Assembly (NCBI GenBank): GCA_963771715.1
Contig: CAVYUQ010000007.1
Span: 38,693-102,692 of the forward strand
Source: JACVRW01 sp963771715
GTDB taxonomy: Bacteria; Actinomycetota; Thermoleophilia; Solirubrobacterales; Thermoleophilaceae
Length of the DNA stretch: 64,000 nucleotides
Direction: 5' to 3'
Positions 55,871-64,000 of this stretch are shown piece after piece. The first letter of the stretch is position 1, and every line of letters starts with the position of its first letter. The notes under the pieces were generated by a model, which was not told where the DNA came from, made no database searches, and worked only from the letters and a program-made list of their open reading frames with translations. Made by a program: the position numbers and the translations under genes.

Positions 55871-57157
55871 CTAGGCGACGGCGGCCTCGGCGAGCTGTGG
55901 GTAGAGCGGGTGCTTCTCGGCCAGCGCGCGCGTGCGCTCCGAGAGCTCGCCCCGCTTCGCCTCGGTGAAGTCTCCGCTGAGCGCCTCGCCGATCACCTTG
56001 CCGATCTCGCGGAAGTCGTCCACACCGAACCCGCGCGTGGCGAGCGCCGGCGTCCCGATCCGCAAGCCCGACGACACGGCCGGCGGCCGCGGGTCGAACG
56101 GCACGGCGTTGCGGTTCACGGTGATGCCGATCTCCGCGAGGCGGTCCTCGGCCTGCTTGCCGTCGAGCTCGGACTCGCGCAGGTCGGCCAGCACCAGGTG
56201 CACATCGGTGCCGCCTGTGAGCACGTTCACGCCGGCGGAGATCATCTCCTCCGCGACCGCCGCCGCCCCCTCGCGCGTGCGCCGCTGGCGCTCGCGGAAG
56301 AGGTCCGACTGCGCGACCTTGAAGGTGACCGCCTTGCCGGCGATGTTGTGCATCAGCGGGCCGCCCTGGTGGCCCGGGAACACGCGCGAGTCGATCTTCT
56401 TCGCGTACTCCTCGCGGCACAGGATCATCCCGCCGCGGCCACCTCCGAGGGTCTTGTGAGTGGTGGTGGTGACCACGTCGCAGTACGGCACCGGGCTCGG
56501 GTGCTCCTCGGCCGCCACGAGGCCGGCGAAGTGCGCCATGTCGGCCATCAGGATCGCGCCGACCGAGTCGGCGATCTCGCGGAAGCGCTGGAAGTCGATC
56601 TGGCGCGGATACGCGGACCATCCGGCGATGATCAGCTTGGGCTGCGAGTCCTCCGCGATCTGCTGGAGCTCGTCCATGTCGAGCCGCGAGTCCTCCTCGC
56701 GCACCCCGTAGGCCACGATGTCGAAGTAGAGCCCGGAGAAGTTGATCTTCATCCCGTGCGTGAGATGGCCGCCGTGGTCGAGCTTCATGCCGAGGATGCG
56801 GTCGCCGGGGTCGAGCAGCGCCATGTAGGCCGCCGAGTTCGCCTGCGCGCCCGAGTGCGGCTGCACGTTCACGTGGTCCGCGCCGAACAGGGCCTTCGCG
56901 CGGTCGATCGCGAGCTGCTCCGCCACGTCCACGTACTCGCAGCCGCCGTAGTAGCGCCTGCCGGGGTAGCCCTCGGCGTACTTGTTCGTGAGCACCGAGC
57001 CCTGGCAGTCGAGCACGGCCTGCGGAACGAAGTTCTCGGAGGCGATCATCTCGAGCGTCCGCTCCTGGCGAGCGGCCTCGTCTTTCAGGACCTCGGCGAT
57101 CTCCGGATCCACCTCGGCGACTGGTTTCGTGAAGTAATCGGGGCTCAGGTCGCTCAT
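55871..57157 (-). CDS. glyA: Serine hydroxymethyltransferase
   Basis: About 428 residues of a PLP-dependent aminotransferase-fold enzyme: LEMIASENFVPQAVLDCQGS, NKYAEGYPGRRYYGGCEYVD, VNVQPHSGAQANSAAYMALL, GDRILGMKLDHGGHLTHGMK, ADMAHFAGLVAAEEHPSPVP, TTTTHKTLGGGRGGMILC (the Lys of THKTL binds PLP). It interconverts serine and glycine with tetrahydrofolate, supplying one-carbon units. The usual RGPR after the PLP lysine is GGGRGG here. ATG 57157 overlaps the tsaC stop (ATGA). Confidence 0.96.
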   Translation of the reverse strand: MSDLSPDYFTKPVAEVDPEIAEVLKDEAARQERTLEMIASENFVPQAVLDCQGSVLTNKYAEGYPGRRYYGGCEYVDVAEQLAIDRAKALFGADHVNVQPHSGAQANSAAYMALLDPGDRILGMKLDHGGHLTHGMKINFSGLYFDIVAYGVREEDSRLDMDELQQIAEDSQPKLIIAGWSAYPRQIDFQRFREIADSVGAILMADMAHFAGLVAAEEHPSPVPYCDVVTTTTHKTLGGGRGGMILCREEYAKKIDSRVFPGHQGGPLMHNIAGKAVTFKVAQSDLFRERQRRTREGAAAVAEEMISAGVNVLTGGTDVHLVLADLRESELDGKQAEDRLAEIGITVNRNAVPFDPRPPAVSSGLRIGTPALATRGFGVDDFREIGKVIGEALSGDFTEAKRGELSERTRALAEKHPLYPQLAEAAVA

Positions 57158-57765
57158 CGCAGGCACCGTAGCACCGCCTCCCGAGGTACAGCGCCCTCTC
57201 GCACGATGTCCCAGGAGCCGTCGCTCTCATACGCGCTGAGGTCCACGACCGTGGACGGCGTGCCCGGCAGCTCGCCGCCGTCGAGGATCAGGTCCACGCC
57301 GGCGCGCAGCTCCTCGTCCACGTCCGCCAGGCGGCTGGCCTCGGGCCCGCCGGAGCGGTTTGCGCTCGACTGGAGCACCGGCCACCGGACCGCCGCGAGC
57401 GGAGCGAGCTCGCCCTCGAGCAGCGGCACGCGCAGCCCGAGCCGCTCCGGCGCCGGCCCGCACGCGAGCGGGTAGCGCCGCGCCGGGTTCGGGACGAGCA
57501 GCGTGAGCGCGCCCGGGAGCAGCCGCTCGACCGCCTCGCGCGTGCGCGGGCCGAGCTCGGGGAGCGCCGCGAGGGCGAGGCCGAGGTCGAAGAACATCAC
57601 CGCCGCCGGCACGTCCGGCGCCCGGCCCTTCAGTCGGTAGAGCCGATCGACGCCCTCGCGGGAGTCCGGCTCGGTGGCGAGGCCGTAGACGGTGTCCGCC
57701 GGAAACAGCGCCACCCCTCCCACCGAGATGCAGCGCTCGAAGGTCGCGACCTCCTCTGGCGTCAC
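57154..57765 (-). CDS. tsaC: L-threonylcarbamoyladenylate synthase (Sua5/YciO/YrdC family)
   Basis: About 203 residues: FPADTVYGLATEPDSREGVD, LYRLKGRAPDVPAAVMFFDL, LLPGALTLLVPN, GLRVPLLEGELAPLAAVRWP, VLQSSANRSGGPEASRLADV, STVVDLSAYESDGSWDIVRE. It makes threonylcarbamoyl-AMP for the t6A modification of ANN-decoding tRNAs. GTG 57765 overlaps the prmC stop (GTGA) and its own stop overlaps glyA (ATGA). The short Sua5-less form (TsaC-like) was chosen by length. Confidence 0.92.
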   Translation of the reverse strand: MTPEEVATFERCISVGGVALFPADTVYGLATEPDSREGVDRLYRLKGRAPDVPAAVMFFDLGLALAALPELGPRTREAVERLLPGALTLLVPNPARRYPLACGPAPERLGLRVPLLEGELAPLAAVRWPVLQSSANRSGGPEASRLADVDEELRAGVDLILDGGELPGTPSTVVDLSAYESDGSWDIVREGAVPREAVLRCLR

Positions 57766-58552
57766 GGCACGCGGCCGACGGTGATGCGGTCCCAGCTCGA
57801 GAGGTCGGGGTAGGAGAAGGCTTCGTCCAGCAGCTCGCGGATCTCGTCCGCCTGATCGTGGTGATGCTCGAGCGCCACGCGCGTGCCCGAGGGCATGGCG
57901 GCGATCAGCTCGCGAATGGCGTCCAGCCCCTCCGTGCCGGAGGTGATCGCCACGCGAGGCTCGTAGCGGTTGATCTCCGGCATCAAGCCTTCCCAGCGGT
58001 CGTCGCGCACGTAGGGAAGATTCGCGATGACCAGGTCGTAGTCGCCCGGAGGCAACCCGTCGGCCACCTCGACCTCCAGCGGCAGGCCGAGCCGCGCGGC
58101 GTTCTCGCGCGCGACATCAACCGCATCGGGAGAGACCTCCGACGCGCTCACCTTCAGGTCCGGTCGCTCGTCGAGCAGCGCCAGCGCGATCGCGCCCGAG
58201 CCCGTTCCCACGTCGTGCACACGCGCCCCCTGGGGCAGGTCGAGCGCGGCCTCCACGAGCATCTCGCTCTCGGGCCGCGGCACCAGCACGCGACGGTCGA
58301 CCATCAGCTCAATGTTGCGGAACCCCTTGCGGCCGAGGATGTACGCAACCGGCTCGCGCTCGTTCCGGCGCCGGATGTTCTCGGCGATCACGCGCGCCGC
58401 GGCCGGCTCGATCTCCATGTCCGGGTCGAGGAACAGTCGTTCGCGCGTCACATCCATGGCGTCGGCGATCAGGAGCTCGGCGTCGAGCTTTGGCGTGCCG
58501 CAGCCCGCCGCCTTCAGCGCCGCCGTGGCCGCCTCGAGGGCCTCACGGACGA

Positions 58553-58556
<4 letters not shown>
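57762..58556 (-). CDS. prmC: Release factor glutamine methyltransferase
   Basis: About 264 residues: the N-terminal helical domain (IVREALEAATAALKAAGCGT, DAELLIADAMDVTRERLFLD) and a SAM domain (LVPRPESEMLVEAAL, HDVGTGSGAIALALLDERPD, VSPDAVDVARENAARLGLPL, DLVIANLPYVRDDRWEGL). The usual NPPY substrate motif is NLPY here, an accepted variant. It methylates the GGQ glutamine of release factors. ATG 58556 overlaps prfA (ATGA); the pair prfA-prmC is a classic operon. Confidence 0.94.
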
Positions 58557-59608
<1,052 letters not shown>

Positions 59609-59625
59609 GCAGACAAGGGTAGGGC

Positions 59626-60639
59626 CTACCTTCGGCCCCAACCCGCTGCCTGGGCGTAACGCACGAGCCGGTGGAAGTAGCCCTCCACCCGCGGACCGGG
59701 CCCGAGGCGCCGGTCGTCGAAGCGCACGCGCATCGCGAAGTACGGGAAATAGACCTCCATGCGCCGAAGCCCGCGGTACTTCCGGCGCAGCCACGGGTGC
59801 ACCCAGCGGCGGTACAGCCGCGGCGACAGGACGGCGGGCTCGGCGCGCCCGAGCTCCTCGGAGGACATCTCGAGCAGGCGCCCGACAGTCGTGGCGTTGC
59901 GCCCCGCCACGAGGTGGAAGGTCCCGTTCGGCCCGCGCGTGGCGAGCTCGTGCACGCGGTCGGCCACGTAGTCGACGGGGACGATGTCCACGGGAGCGTC
60001 GCGATCGGCGGGGATCGCGGGAATCGACCCGCGCGCGAAGGCCTTCAGCGGTCCGTAGAGGACGTTGAACGAGGAGGTGCGGCCGGTGCTGCTGTCGCCG
60101 ACGACGATGCTCGGACGCAGGATCTGGAGCGGGAGGTCCGCCCCCTCGCTGCGGAGCGCCAGCTCGGCCTCGAACTTCGAGCGCTCGTAGGGGTTGCGGA
60201 AGCTCTGGCCGACCGCCAGCTGGTCCTCGCGAAACAGCCCGCCCGGCTCACCCGCCACGTAGGCGGTGGAGACATAGCTGAAGCGCTCGAGCCGCGTGCA
60301 GCTGCGGGCGAAGCCGAGCATGCGGCGCGTGCCCTCCACGTTTACCCGCCTCGACTCCTCGAGCGGGAGCTCGAAGGACACGGACGCCGCGCAGTGCAGC
60401 ACGGTCGTGACCTCCCGGCGAAGACGCTCGCTCGACTCGTCCGCGAGCCCGAGGTTCGCCTCCTCGATGTCGCCGGCCACGGCGGTCAGGCGCGCGTGAG
60501 CCGGCAGCCGGCCAGCGGCTTCATCGTCGTTCTCGGCGCGCACGAGCGCGAACACATGAGCCCCGTCCCGCTCCAGAAAGCGCGACAGGATCTCCCGTCC
60601 CACGAATCCCGTGGCGCCGGTGAGGAGCACGGCGCCCAT
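59626..60639 (-). CDS. SDR family (acyl-CoA reductase or epimerase-like) oxidoreductase
   Basis: About 337 residues with an extended SDR fold: LLTGATGFVGREILSRFLER (NAD(P) site), VLHCAASVSFELPLEESRRV, NVEGTRRMLGFARSCTRLER, FSYVSTAYVAGEP, and YERSKFEAE with the catalytic YxxxK. LQILRPSIVVGDSSTGRTSS and DIVPVDYVADRVHELATRGP follow. It resembles the fatty acyl-CoA reductase/male-sterility-like SDRs that reduce thioesters. The substrate is unknown. ATG 60639. It lies 17 bases before prfA in the same direction. Confidence 0.85.
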   Translation of the reverse strand: MGAVLLTGATGFVGREILSRFLERDGAHVFALVRAENDDEAAGRLPAHARLTAVAGDIEEANLGLADESSERLRREVTTVLHCAASVSFELPLEESRRVNVEGTRRMLGFARSCTRLERFSYVSTAYVAGEPGGLFREDQLAVGQSFRNPYERSKFEAELALRSEGADLPLQILRPSIVVGDSSTGRTSSFNVLYGPLKAFARGSIPAIPADRDAPVDIVPVDYVADRVHELATRGPNGTFHLVAGRNATTVGRLLEMSSEELGRAEPAVLSPRLYRRWVHPWLRRKYRGLRRMEVYFPYFAMRVRFDDRRLGPGPRVEGYFHRLVRYAQAAGWGRR

Positions 60640-60674
60640 GTCAGAAGCCTTTCGAAAGGGCCGCGGGGCTAAAC

Positions 60675-61733
60675 CTAGGCCACGACTTCCATGCCGACCT
60701 TGTCCTCCTCCGAGGCCGCGCGCGGGTTCTCCACCGCGAGCACCGCCTCGAGCGCTGCGATAGCAACGGCGAGCTGGGTCAGGTCGGGCTCCCGCGTCGT
60801 GAGGCGCTGGAGCTGGATGCCGGGCCACATCAGGATGCGGGCCCAGCGCTTGGTGCGGTTCCTGCCGAACCACTTGATGAGCTCGAAGGCGAGTCCGGCG
60901 ACGAGCGGGATGCCGGCCACGCGCGAGATGAAGAGCCAGTGCCAGTCGAGCTTCCCGAGCGGCGCGAACACCACGATGGCCACGATCATCACCAGCAGCA
61001 GGAAGCTCGTGCCGCAGCGCGGGTGGAAGCGCGAGTAGCGCTGGGCGTTCTCCGGCGTGAGCGGCTCGCCGGCCTCGTAGCACGAGATCGTCTTGTGCTC
61101 CGCGCCGTGGTACTGGAACACGCGCTGAAGGTCCGGCATGCGCGAGATCAGCCCGAGGTAGGCGAGGAAGATCGAGATCCGCACCAGCTTCTCGATCACC
61201 ACGAAGACGATCGAGTTGGGAATCTGGTCCGAGAAGAGGTTGGTGAGGCCGGCGGGCAGCAGGAAGAACAGGCCGACGGCGAACAGCAGCGCGAACGCGA
61301 TCGTGGCGCCCCAGGCGCCGCCGCCGATGTCCTGCTTGTTGCCTTCCTCGTCGGCCGGCATCTGCGCGTTGGCCGAAATCCCGAGGGCGCGGAAGCCGAT
61401 CTTGAGCGACTCGGCGAGCGCGACCACCCCGCGGATGACCGGAACGCGCAGGAGCCGGTGGCGCTTCGTCCAGGAGACGAGCGGCTCGGAGATCACCTCG
61501 ATCTCGCCCTTCGCTCCCTCCTTGGCGTCCGGTCCGCCCGCGGCGAGCTGCTCCGCGGACGGCTTGCGCACGGCGACGGCCCACGTCGAGACGCCGCGCA
61601 TCATCACGCCCTCGAGGACCGCCTGTCCGCCGATGGGCGCGTCCTTGGTGGCCTCGCGCGGGCGATCCGGCGTGTTGCCGGGCTTATCCGGCATGTTGCC
61701 GTTCATGGAGGAGGGGGCGCTCACCGCACCCAT
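60675..61733 (-). CDS. DUF1385 family membrane protein
   Basis: About 352 residues: APIGGQAVLEGVMMRGVSTW, VSWTKRHRLLRVPVIRGVVA, several membrane helices (GATIAFALLFAVGLFFLLPA, SIFLAYLGLISRMPDLQRVF), FQYHGAEHKTISCYEAGEPL and RFHPRCGTSFLLLVMIVAIV. The HGAEHK and HPRCGTS blocks define DUF1385 (YqhQ-like). The function is unknown; the gene is often near prfA and rpmE in Gram-positive bacteria. ATG 61733 is used; an in-frame GTG at 61769 immediately follows the upstream stop and is an alternative. Confidence 0.9.
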   Translation of the reverse strand: MGAVSAPSSMNGNMPDKPGNTPDRPREATKDAPIGGQAVLEGVMMRGVSTWAVAVRKPSAEQLAAGGPDAKEGAKGEIEVISEPLVSWTKRHRLLRVPVIRGVVALAESLKIGFRALGISANAQMPADEEGNKQDIGGGAWGATIAFALLFAVGLFFLLPAGLTNLFSDQIPNSIVFVVIEKLVRISIFLAYLGLISRMPDLQRVFQYHGAEHKTISCYEAGEPLTPENAQRYSRFHPRCGTSFLLLVMIVAIVVFAPLGKLDWHWLFISRVAGIPLVAGLAFELIKWFGRNRTKRWARILMWPGIQLQRLTTREPDLTQLAVAIAALEAVLAVENPRAASEEDKVGMEVVA

Positions 61734-61770
61734 CGTATCGGCGCGTTGGCCGAGCGCCTCAATGGTCACT

Positions 61771-62505
61771 TCAACGCCGGCTGAGACTCGCGCAGCTCAG
61801 CTCGTGCACGTTGTCGGCCTCGGAGGTCTCGGTGATCGTCTTTCTGGGGTCCGCCTCGACGCGCACCAGGTTGCGGCACTGCGGTCCGCGGATCGCCACC
61901 GACTTCGCCTCGCCGGCGCCGAGCGGGACGCTCACGGTGTCCACCACGTCGCCGTCCACGCTGAGCCTCAGCGGCGCCGAGGCCACCGCCGCCTGCCCGG
62001 TGTTGGTGACCACCGTCTCGTACCGGACGACTCCCGGCACGCTCGTGGGCCGGGTGCGGGTGAGCCGCGCGGTGAGGTTGGGAAGCGTGAGGAACTGGCG
62101 GCAGGGCGCCGAGCGTCGCCGGACCCGCTCGACCTCCGTGCCTGCCGCCGAGTACCAGCGGAAGTCGACGCGCGCCCGGTAGGTCGCGTTCTCCTCGAGG
62201 TTCCGCACGCCCTGCCGGTAGCGGAGCGCCACGACGCCGGGCTTCGACCAGTGCCAGCGCCGCAGGGCGGGTGCCTTCACGGGCCTGGCGGGCTCCACGC
62301 CTGTCCGCTCGAACAGAGTGAAGCGGAGGGCCATCCGGTCCGCACCCTCGATCAGCTTCATGCGCGCGTAGAACGCCGCGGAGTGCTCGGCGAACGAGCA
62401 CTGGACCAGGCTCACGCGGGCGGGCTTGGTGTCAACGGCAGCAGCCGACGCCGCCGCCACGAGGGCGGCGGTCGTCAGAACGGCTGTCAGGAGCCGGAAA
62501 CGCAC
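61771..62505 (-). CDS. Secreted protein with CARDB-like domain
   Basis: About 244 residues. A signal peptide (MRFRLLTAVLTTAALVAAAS) is followed by a beta domain (KPARVSLVQCSFAEHSAAFY, RWHWSKPGVVALRYRQGVRN) and a C-terminal CARDB-like adhesion domain (VPGVVRYETVVTNTGQAAVA, LRLSVDGDVVDTVSVPLGAG, RKTITETSEADNVHELSC). CARDB domains have an Ig-like fold and often mediate cell-surface binding. ATG 62505. It lies between rpmE and the DUF1385 gene, and no enzymatic function is visible. Confidence 0.78.
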   Translation of the reverse strand: MRFRLLTAVLTTAALVAAASAAAVDTKPARVSLVQCSFAEHSAAFYARMKLIEGADRMALRFTLFERTGVEPARPVKAPALRRWHWSKPGVVALRYRQGVRNLEENATYRARVDFRWYSAAGTEVERVRRRSAPCRQFLTLPNLTARLTRTRPTSVPGVVRYETVVTNTGQAAVASAPLRLSVDGDVVDTVSVPLGAGEAKSVAIRGPQCRNLVRVEADPRKTITETSEADNVHELSCASLSRR

Positions 62506-62544
62506 GCGTCGTGAAAACGCCTGCGCAGGCTCGAAGTTGCGGCG

Positions 62545-62754
62545 CTATGGGCGGCGCGAACGCGCGGCGCGGCGGCGGAAACGCTCGACGCGACCACCGG
62601 TGTCGACGAGCTTCTGCCGGCCCGTGTAGAACGGGTGGCAGTTCGAGCAGATCTCAACATGCAGCTCGGGCTTGGTGGAGCGCGTCCAGAACTCGTTGCC
62701 GCACGTGCAGCGCACGTGGGACGAGACGTACTCGGGATGAATGTCTGCCTTCAT
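62545..62754 (-). CDS. rpmE: 50S ribosomal protein L31 (zinc-binding form)
   Basis: 69 residues: MKADIHPEYVSSHVRCTCGN, EFWTRSTKPELHVEICSNCH, PFYTGRQKLVDTGGRVERFR. The cysteines in RCTCGN and CSNCHPFYTG make the zinc site, so this is the zinc-containing (C+) paralogue normally replaced under zinc starvation. ATG 62754 overlaps the gpsA stop (ATGA). It is a protein of the large ribosomal subunit central protuberance. Confidence 0.96.
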   Translation of the reverse strand: MKADIHPEYVSSHVRCTCGNEFWTRSTKPELHVEICSNCHPFYTGRQKLVDTGGRVERFRRRAARSRRP

Positions 62755-63896
62755 TGCCTCTCCGAGTCTAGTGACCGAGTGCCGAAGCGCCGCCTGAACC
62801 AGGCGCGCAAGCGCGCCCACCAAGTACTCGGCCGCGTGAAGCTCGCCGGGGGTGGCTGCTTCGCCCGCACGAGCGCCACCCAGTCGTCCACCGGGAGCGT
62901 GCCCTCGATCAGGCGCGCGAGCGCCGAGGTCACCGGCGCCTCCACCCCGGCGCGCTCGATCGCGCGTGCCAGCACCGGGACAGTCTCGAGCGCCTCGACC
63001 GCCTGCCCGACGCGCTCGGGGATCTCCGCCGCCGGAACGCCCTGCGCCAGCAGCTCTCCTGCGCTGCGGTTGCGCGACGTGGGCGCGAGCGCCGTCGCGA
63101 CGAGGTCGCCGGTCCCGGCGCGCCCCACGAACGTGCGCGCCTGGCCGCCGCTCGACGACGACAGCGACAGCACCTCGAGGAAGATGTCGGCCGCCGCCAT
63201 GCCGGCCGCGTTCAGCCCCTGCGCCTGGGTGGCGCCGACCGCCACGGCCGCGGCGTTCTTGGCCACCCCCGCGAGCTCCACCCCGACCGGGTCGTCCGAC
63301 ACCTCGCAGACCACGCCGGCCCGCTGGAACGCCTCGGCCACGCGGTGCGCCAGTGCCTCTGAGCGCGAGGCGCAGACGAGACCGGCCCCCGACTCCACCA
63401 TCTCCAGCGCGTGCGCCGGCCCGCCCACGCATGCCACGCGCTCGGGGCCAAAGACGGCCTCGAGCAGCGCGGTCGGCGTGGCTCCGTCCGGCGGCACGAG
63501 CCCCTTGGCAAGCGACACGATCCCGGCACGGTCCGGGACACGAAGCCGCTGGAGCGCCTCGATGGCGTCACCGATGTGCTTGGAGGGAACGGCGAGCAGC
63601 AGGAGATCGGCGCGGCCGAACTGGTCGGGGTCGGCCCCGAGGGTGCTGATCCTGAGGTCGCGCGGAAGCTCCACACCGGGCAGGTAGCGCTCGTTCCGGC
63701 GCGAACCGGTGAGCTCCTCGGTCTGCTCCGCGGTTCGGCACAGCAGCGTCGTGCGAATGCCGGCCCGCTCGAGCAGGACGGCAACCGCGGTGCCGAAGGA
63801 CCCGGCCCCGACGACGGTGGCACGGCGTGGATGCTGGCCGGGGTAGCGGATGGGCGGAGAAGCTAGCGGGAGGGGCGACTTTCCTGCTTTGAGCAC
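62751..63896 (-). CDS. gpsA: Glycerol-3-phosphate dehydrogenase (NAD(P)+)
   Basis: About 381 residues: ATVVGAGSFGTAVAVLLERA, NERYLPGVELPRDLRISTLG, LLLLAVPSKHIGDAIEALQR, IVSLAKGLVPPDGATPTALL, GVELAGVAKNAAAVAVGATQ, GRAGTGDLVATALAPTSRNR. It reduces dihydroxyacetone phosphate to sn-glycerol-3-phosphate for phospholipid synthesis. The start GTG 63896 gives a tail of about 26 residues before the Rossmann fold, longer than usual; a later start is possible. The C-terminus ends in a basic stretch. It overlaps rpmE. Confidence 0.93.
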   Translation of the reverse strand: MLKAGKSPLPLASPPIRYPGQHPRRATVVGAGSFGTAVAVLLERAGIRTTLLCRTAEQTEELTGSRRNERYLPGVELPRDLRISTLGADPDQFGRADLLLLAVPSKHIGDAIEALQRLRVPDRAGIVSLAKGLVPPDGATPTALLEAVFGPERVACVGGPAHALEMVESGAGLVCASRSEALAHRVAEAFQRAGVVCEVSDDPVGVELAGVAKNAAAVAVGATQAQGLNAAGMAAADIFLEVLSLSSSSGGQARTFVGRAGTGDLVATALAPTSRNRSAGELLAQGVPAAEIPERVGQAVEALETVPVLARAIERAGVEAPVTSALARLIEGTLPVDDWVALVRAKQPPPASFTRPSTWWARLRAWFRRRFGTRSLDSERQ

Positions 63897-63958
63897 CGTA
63901 TATGTGCTTTAGGCAGGACGGTCGACCGCCTCAGTGCTGTCGTTCGGCCGCCGACCGC

Positions 63959-64000
63959 CTAGGTCAGCTGATAGTTGGGCCCATCCCCACCCTCGGGCGG
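63959..64000 (-). CDS. Possible 3' end of a gene cut by the window edge
   Basis: Thirteen codons (PPEGGDGPNYQLT) end in TAG at 63961-63959 on the minus strand. They may be the end of the gene upstream of gpsA, 62 bases away. The piece is too short to identify, and chance cannot be excluded. Confidence 0.25.
   Translation of the reverse strand, partial: PPEGGDGPNYQLT

Noticed and set aside
61733..61800. tRNA-Leu-like fragment (TTGGCCGAGCGCCTCAATGG)
   Set aside because: Only a short D-arm-like resemblance. There is no acceptor stem, anticodon arm or GGTTCGAATCC-type T-arm.

Overview
The window is GC-rich, gene-dense DNA (about 85% coding) from an actinobacterium, most likely of class Thermoleophilia (Solirubrobacterales or a relative). 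This is inferred from two small secreted collagen-like proteins of a kind abundant in that group, an F420-type luciferase-like oxidoreductase, an LPXTG protein, a Rv2578c-type radical SAM protein, and the order gpsA-rpmE-DUF1385-prfA-prmC-tsaC-glyA. No rRNA, tRNA, CRISPR array or insertion sequence was seen, and no gene-free stretch exceeds about 300 bases.

Layout. 1-7.2 kb: cell-surface glycosyltransferases plus an LPXTG protein. 7.2-13.8 kb: a PhoD-type phosphatase, then a tightly overlapped operon of AidB-like dehydrogenase, crotonase, SpoIIE-type phosphatase with GAF and kinase-like domains, and STAS protein. 13.8-30 kb: small stress and housekeeping genes, including an ECF sigma factor with a putative anti-sigma partner, NTF2/SnoaL-like proteins, two ArsR-SRPBCC operons, LigD-type polymerase, exonuclease III and a cupin. 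30-34.4 kb: P450, hydrolase-cyclase fusion, collagen-like protein. 34.4-42.4 kb: the complete F-type ATP synthase operon on the minus strand (atpI-like, B, E, F, H, A, G, D, C) with acidic extensions on alpha, beta and gamma. 42.5-45.5 kb: two tandem GGDEF/HD-GYP proteins. 45.5-48.5 kb: YjbQ, a zinc-ribbon protein and an intein-containing radical SAM gene with an SOS-box-like palindrome at its start. 48.5-64 kb: minus-strand polysaccharide genes (WecA-like, AsnB, sugar transferase, DUF354), a FetAB-like transporter, and translation and lipid genes (glyA, tsaC, prmC, prfA, rpmE, gpsA).

Sequence quality. At least 35 places need a frame change to restore a conserved protein. Almost all are explained by ONE extra G or C, and they include essential genes (atpB, atpD). 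They look like consensus insertion errors more than real pseudogenes, so I annotate each broken gene over its full restored extent and name the breakpoints. The intein holds about a dozen of them while its flanking exteins hold none.

How genes work together. Many neighbours overlap by 4 bases (ATGA, GTGA, TTGA), showing translational coupling: AidB to STAS; DHFR-like to LLM to methyltransferase; ArsR to SRPBCC (twice); FetA to FetB; AsnB to WecA; gpsA to rpmE; prfA to prmC to tsaC to glyA. Both ArsR genes carry palindromes at their start codons, which suggests autoregulation.
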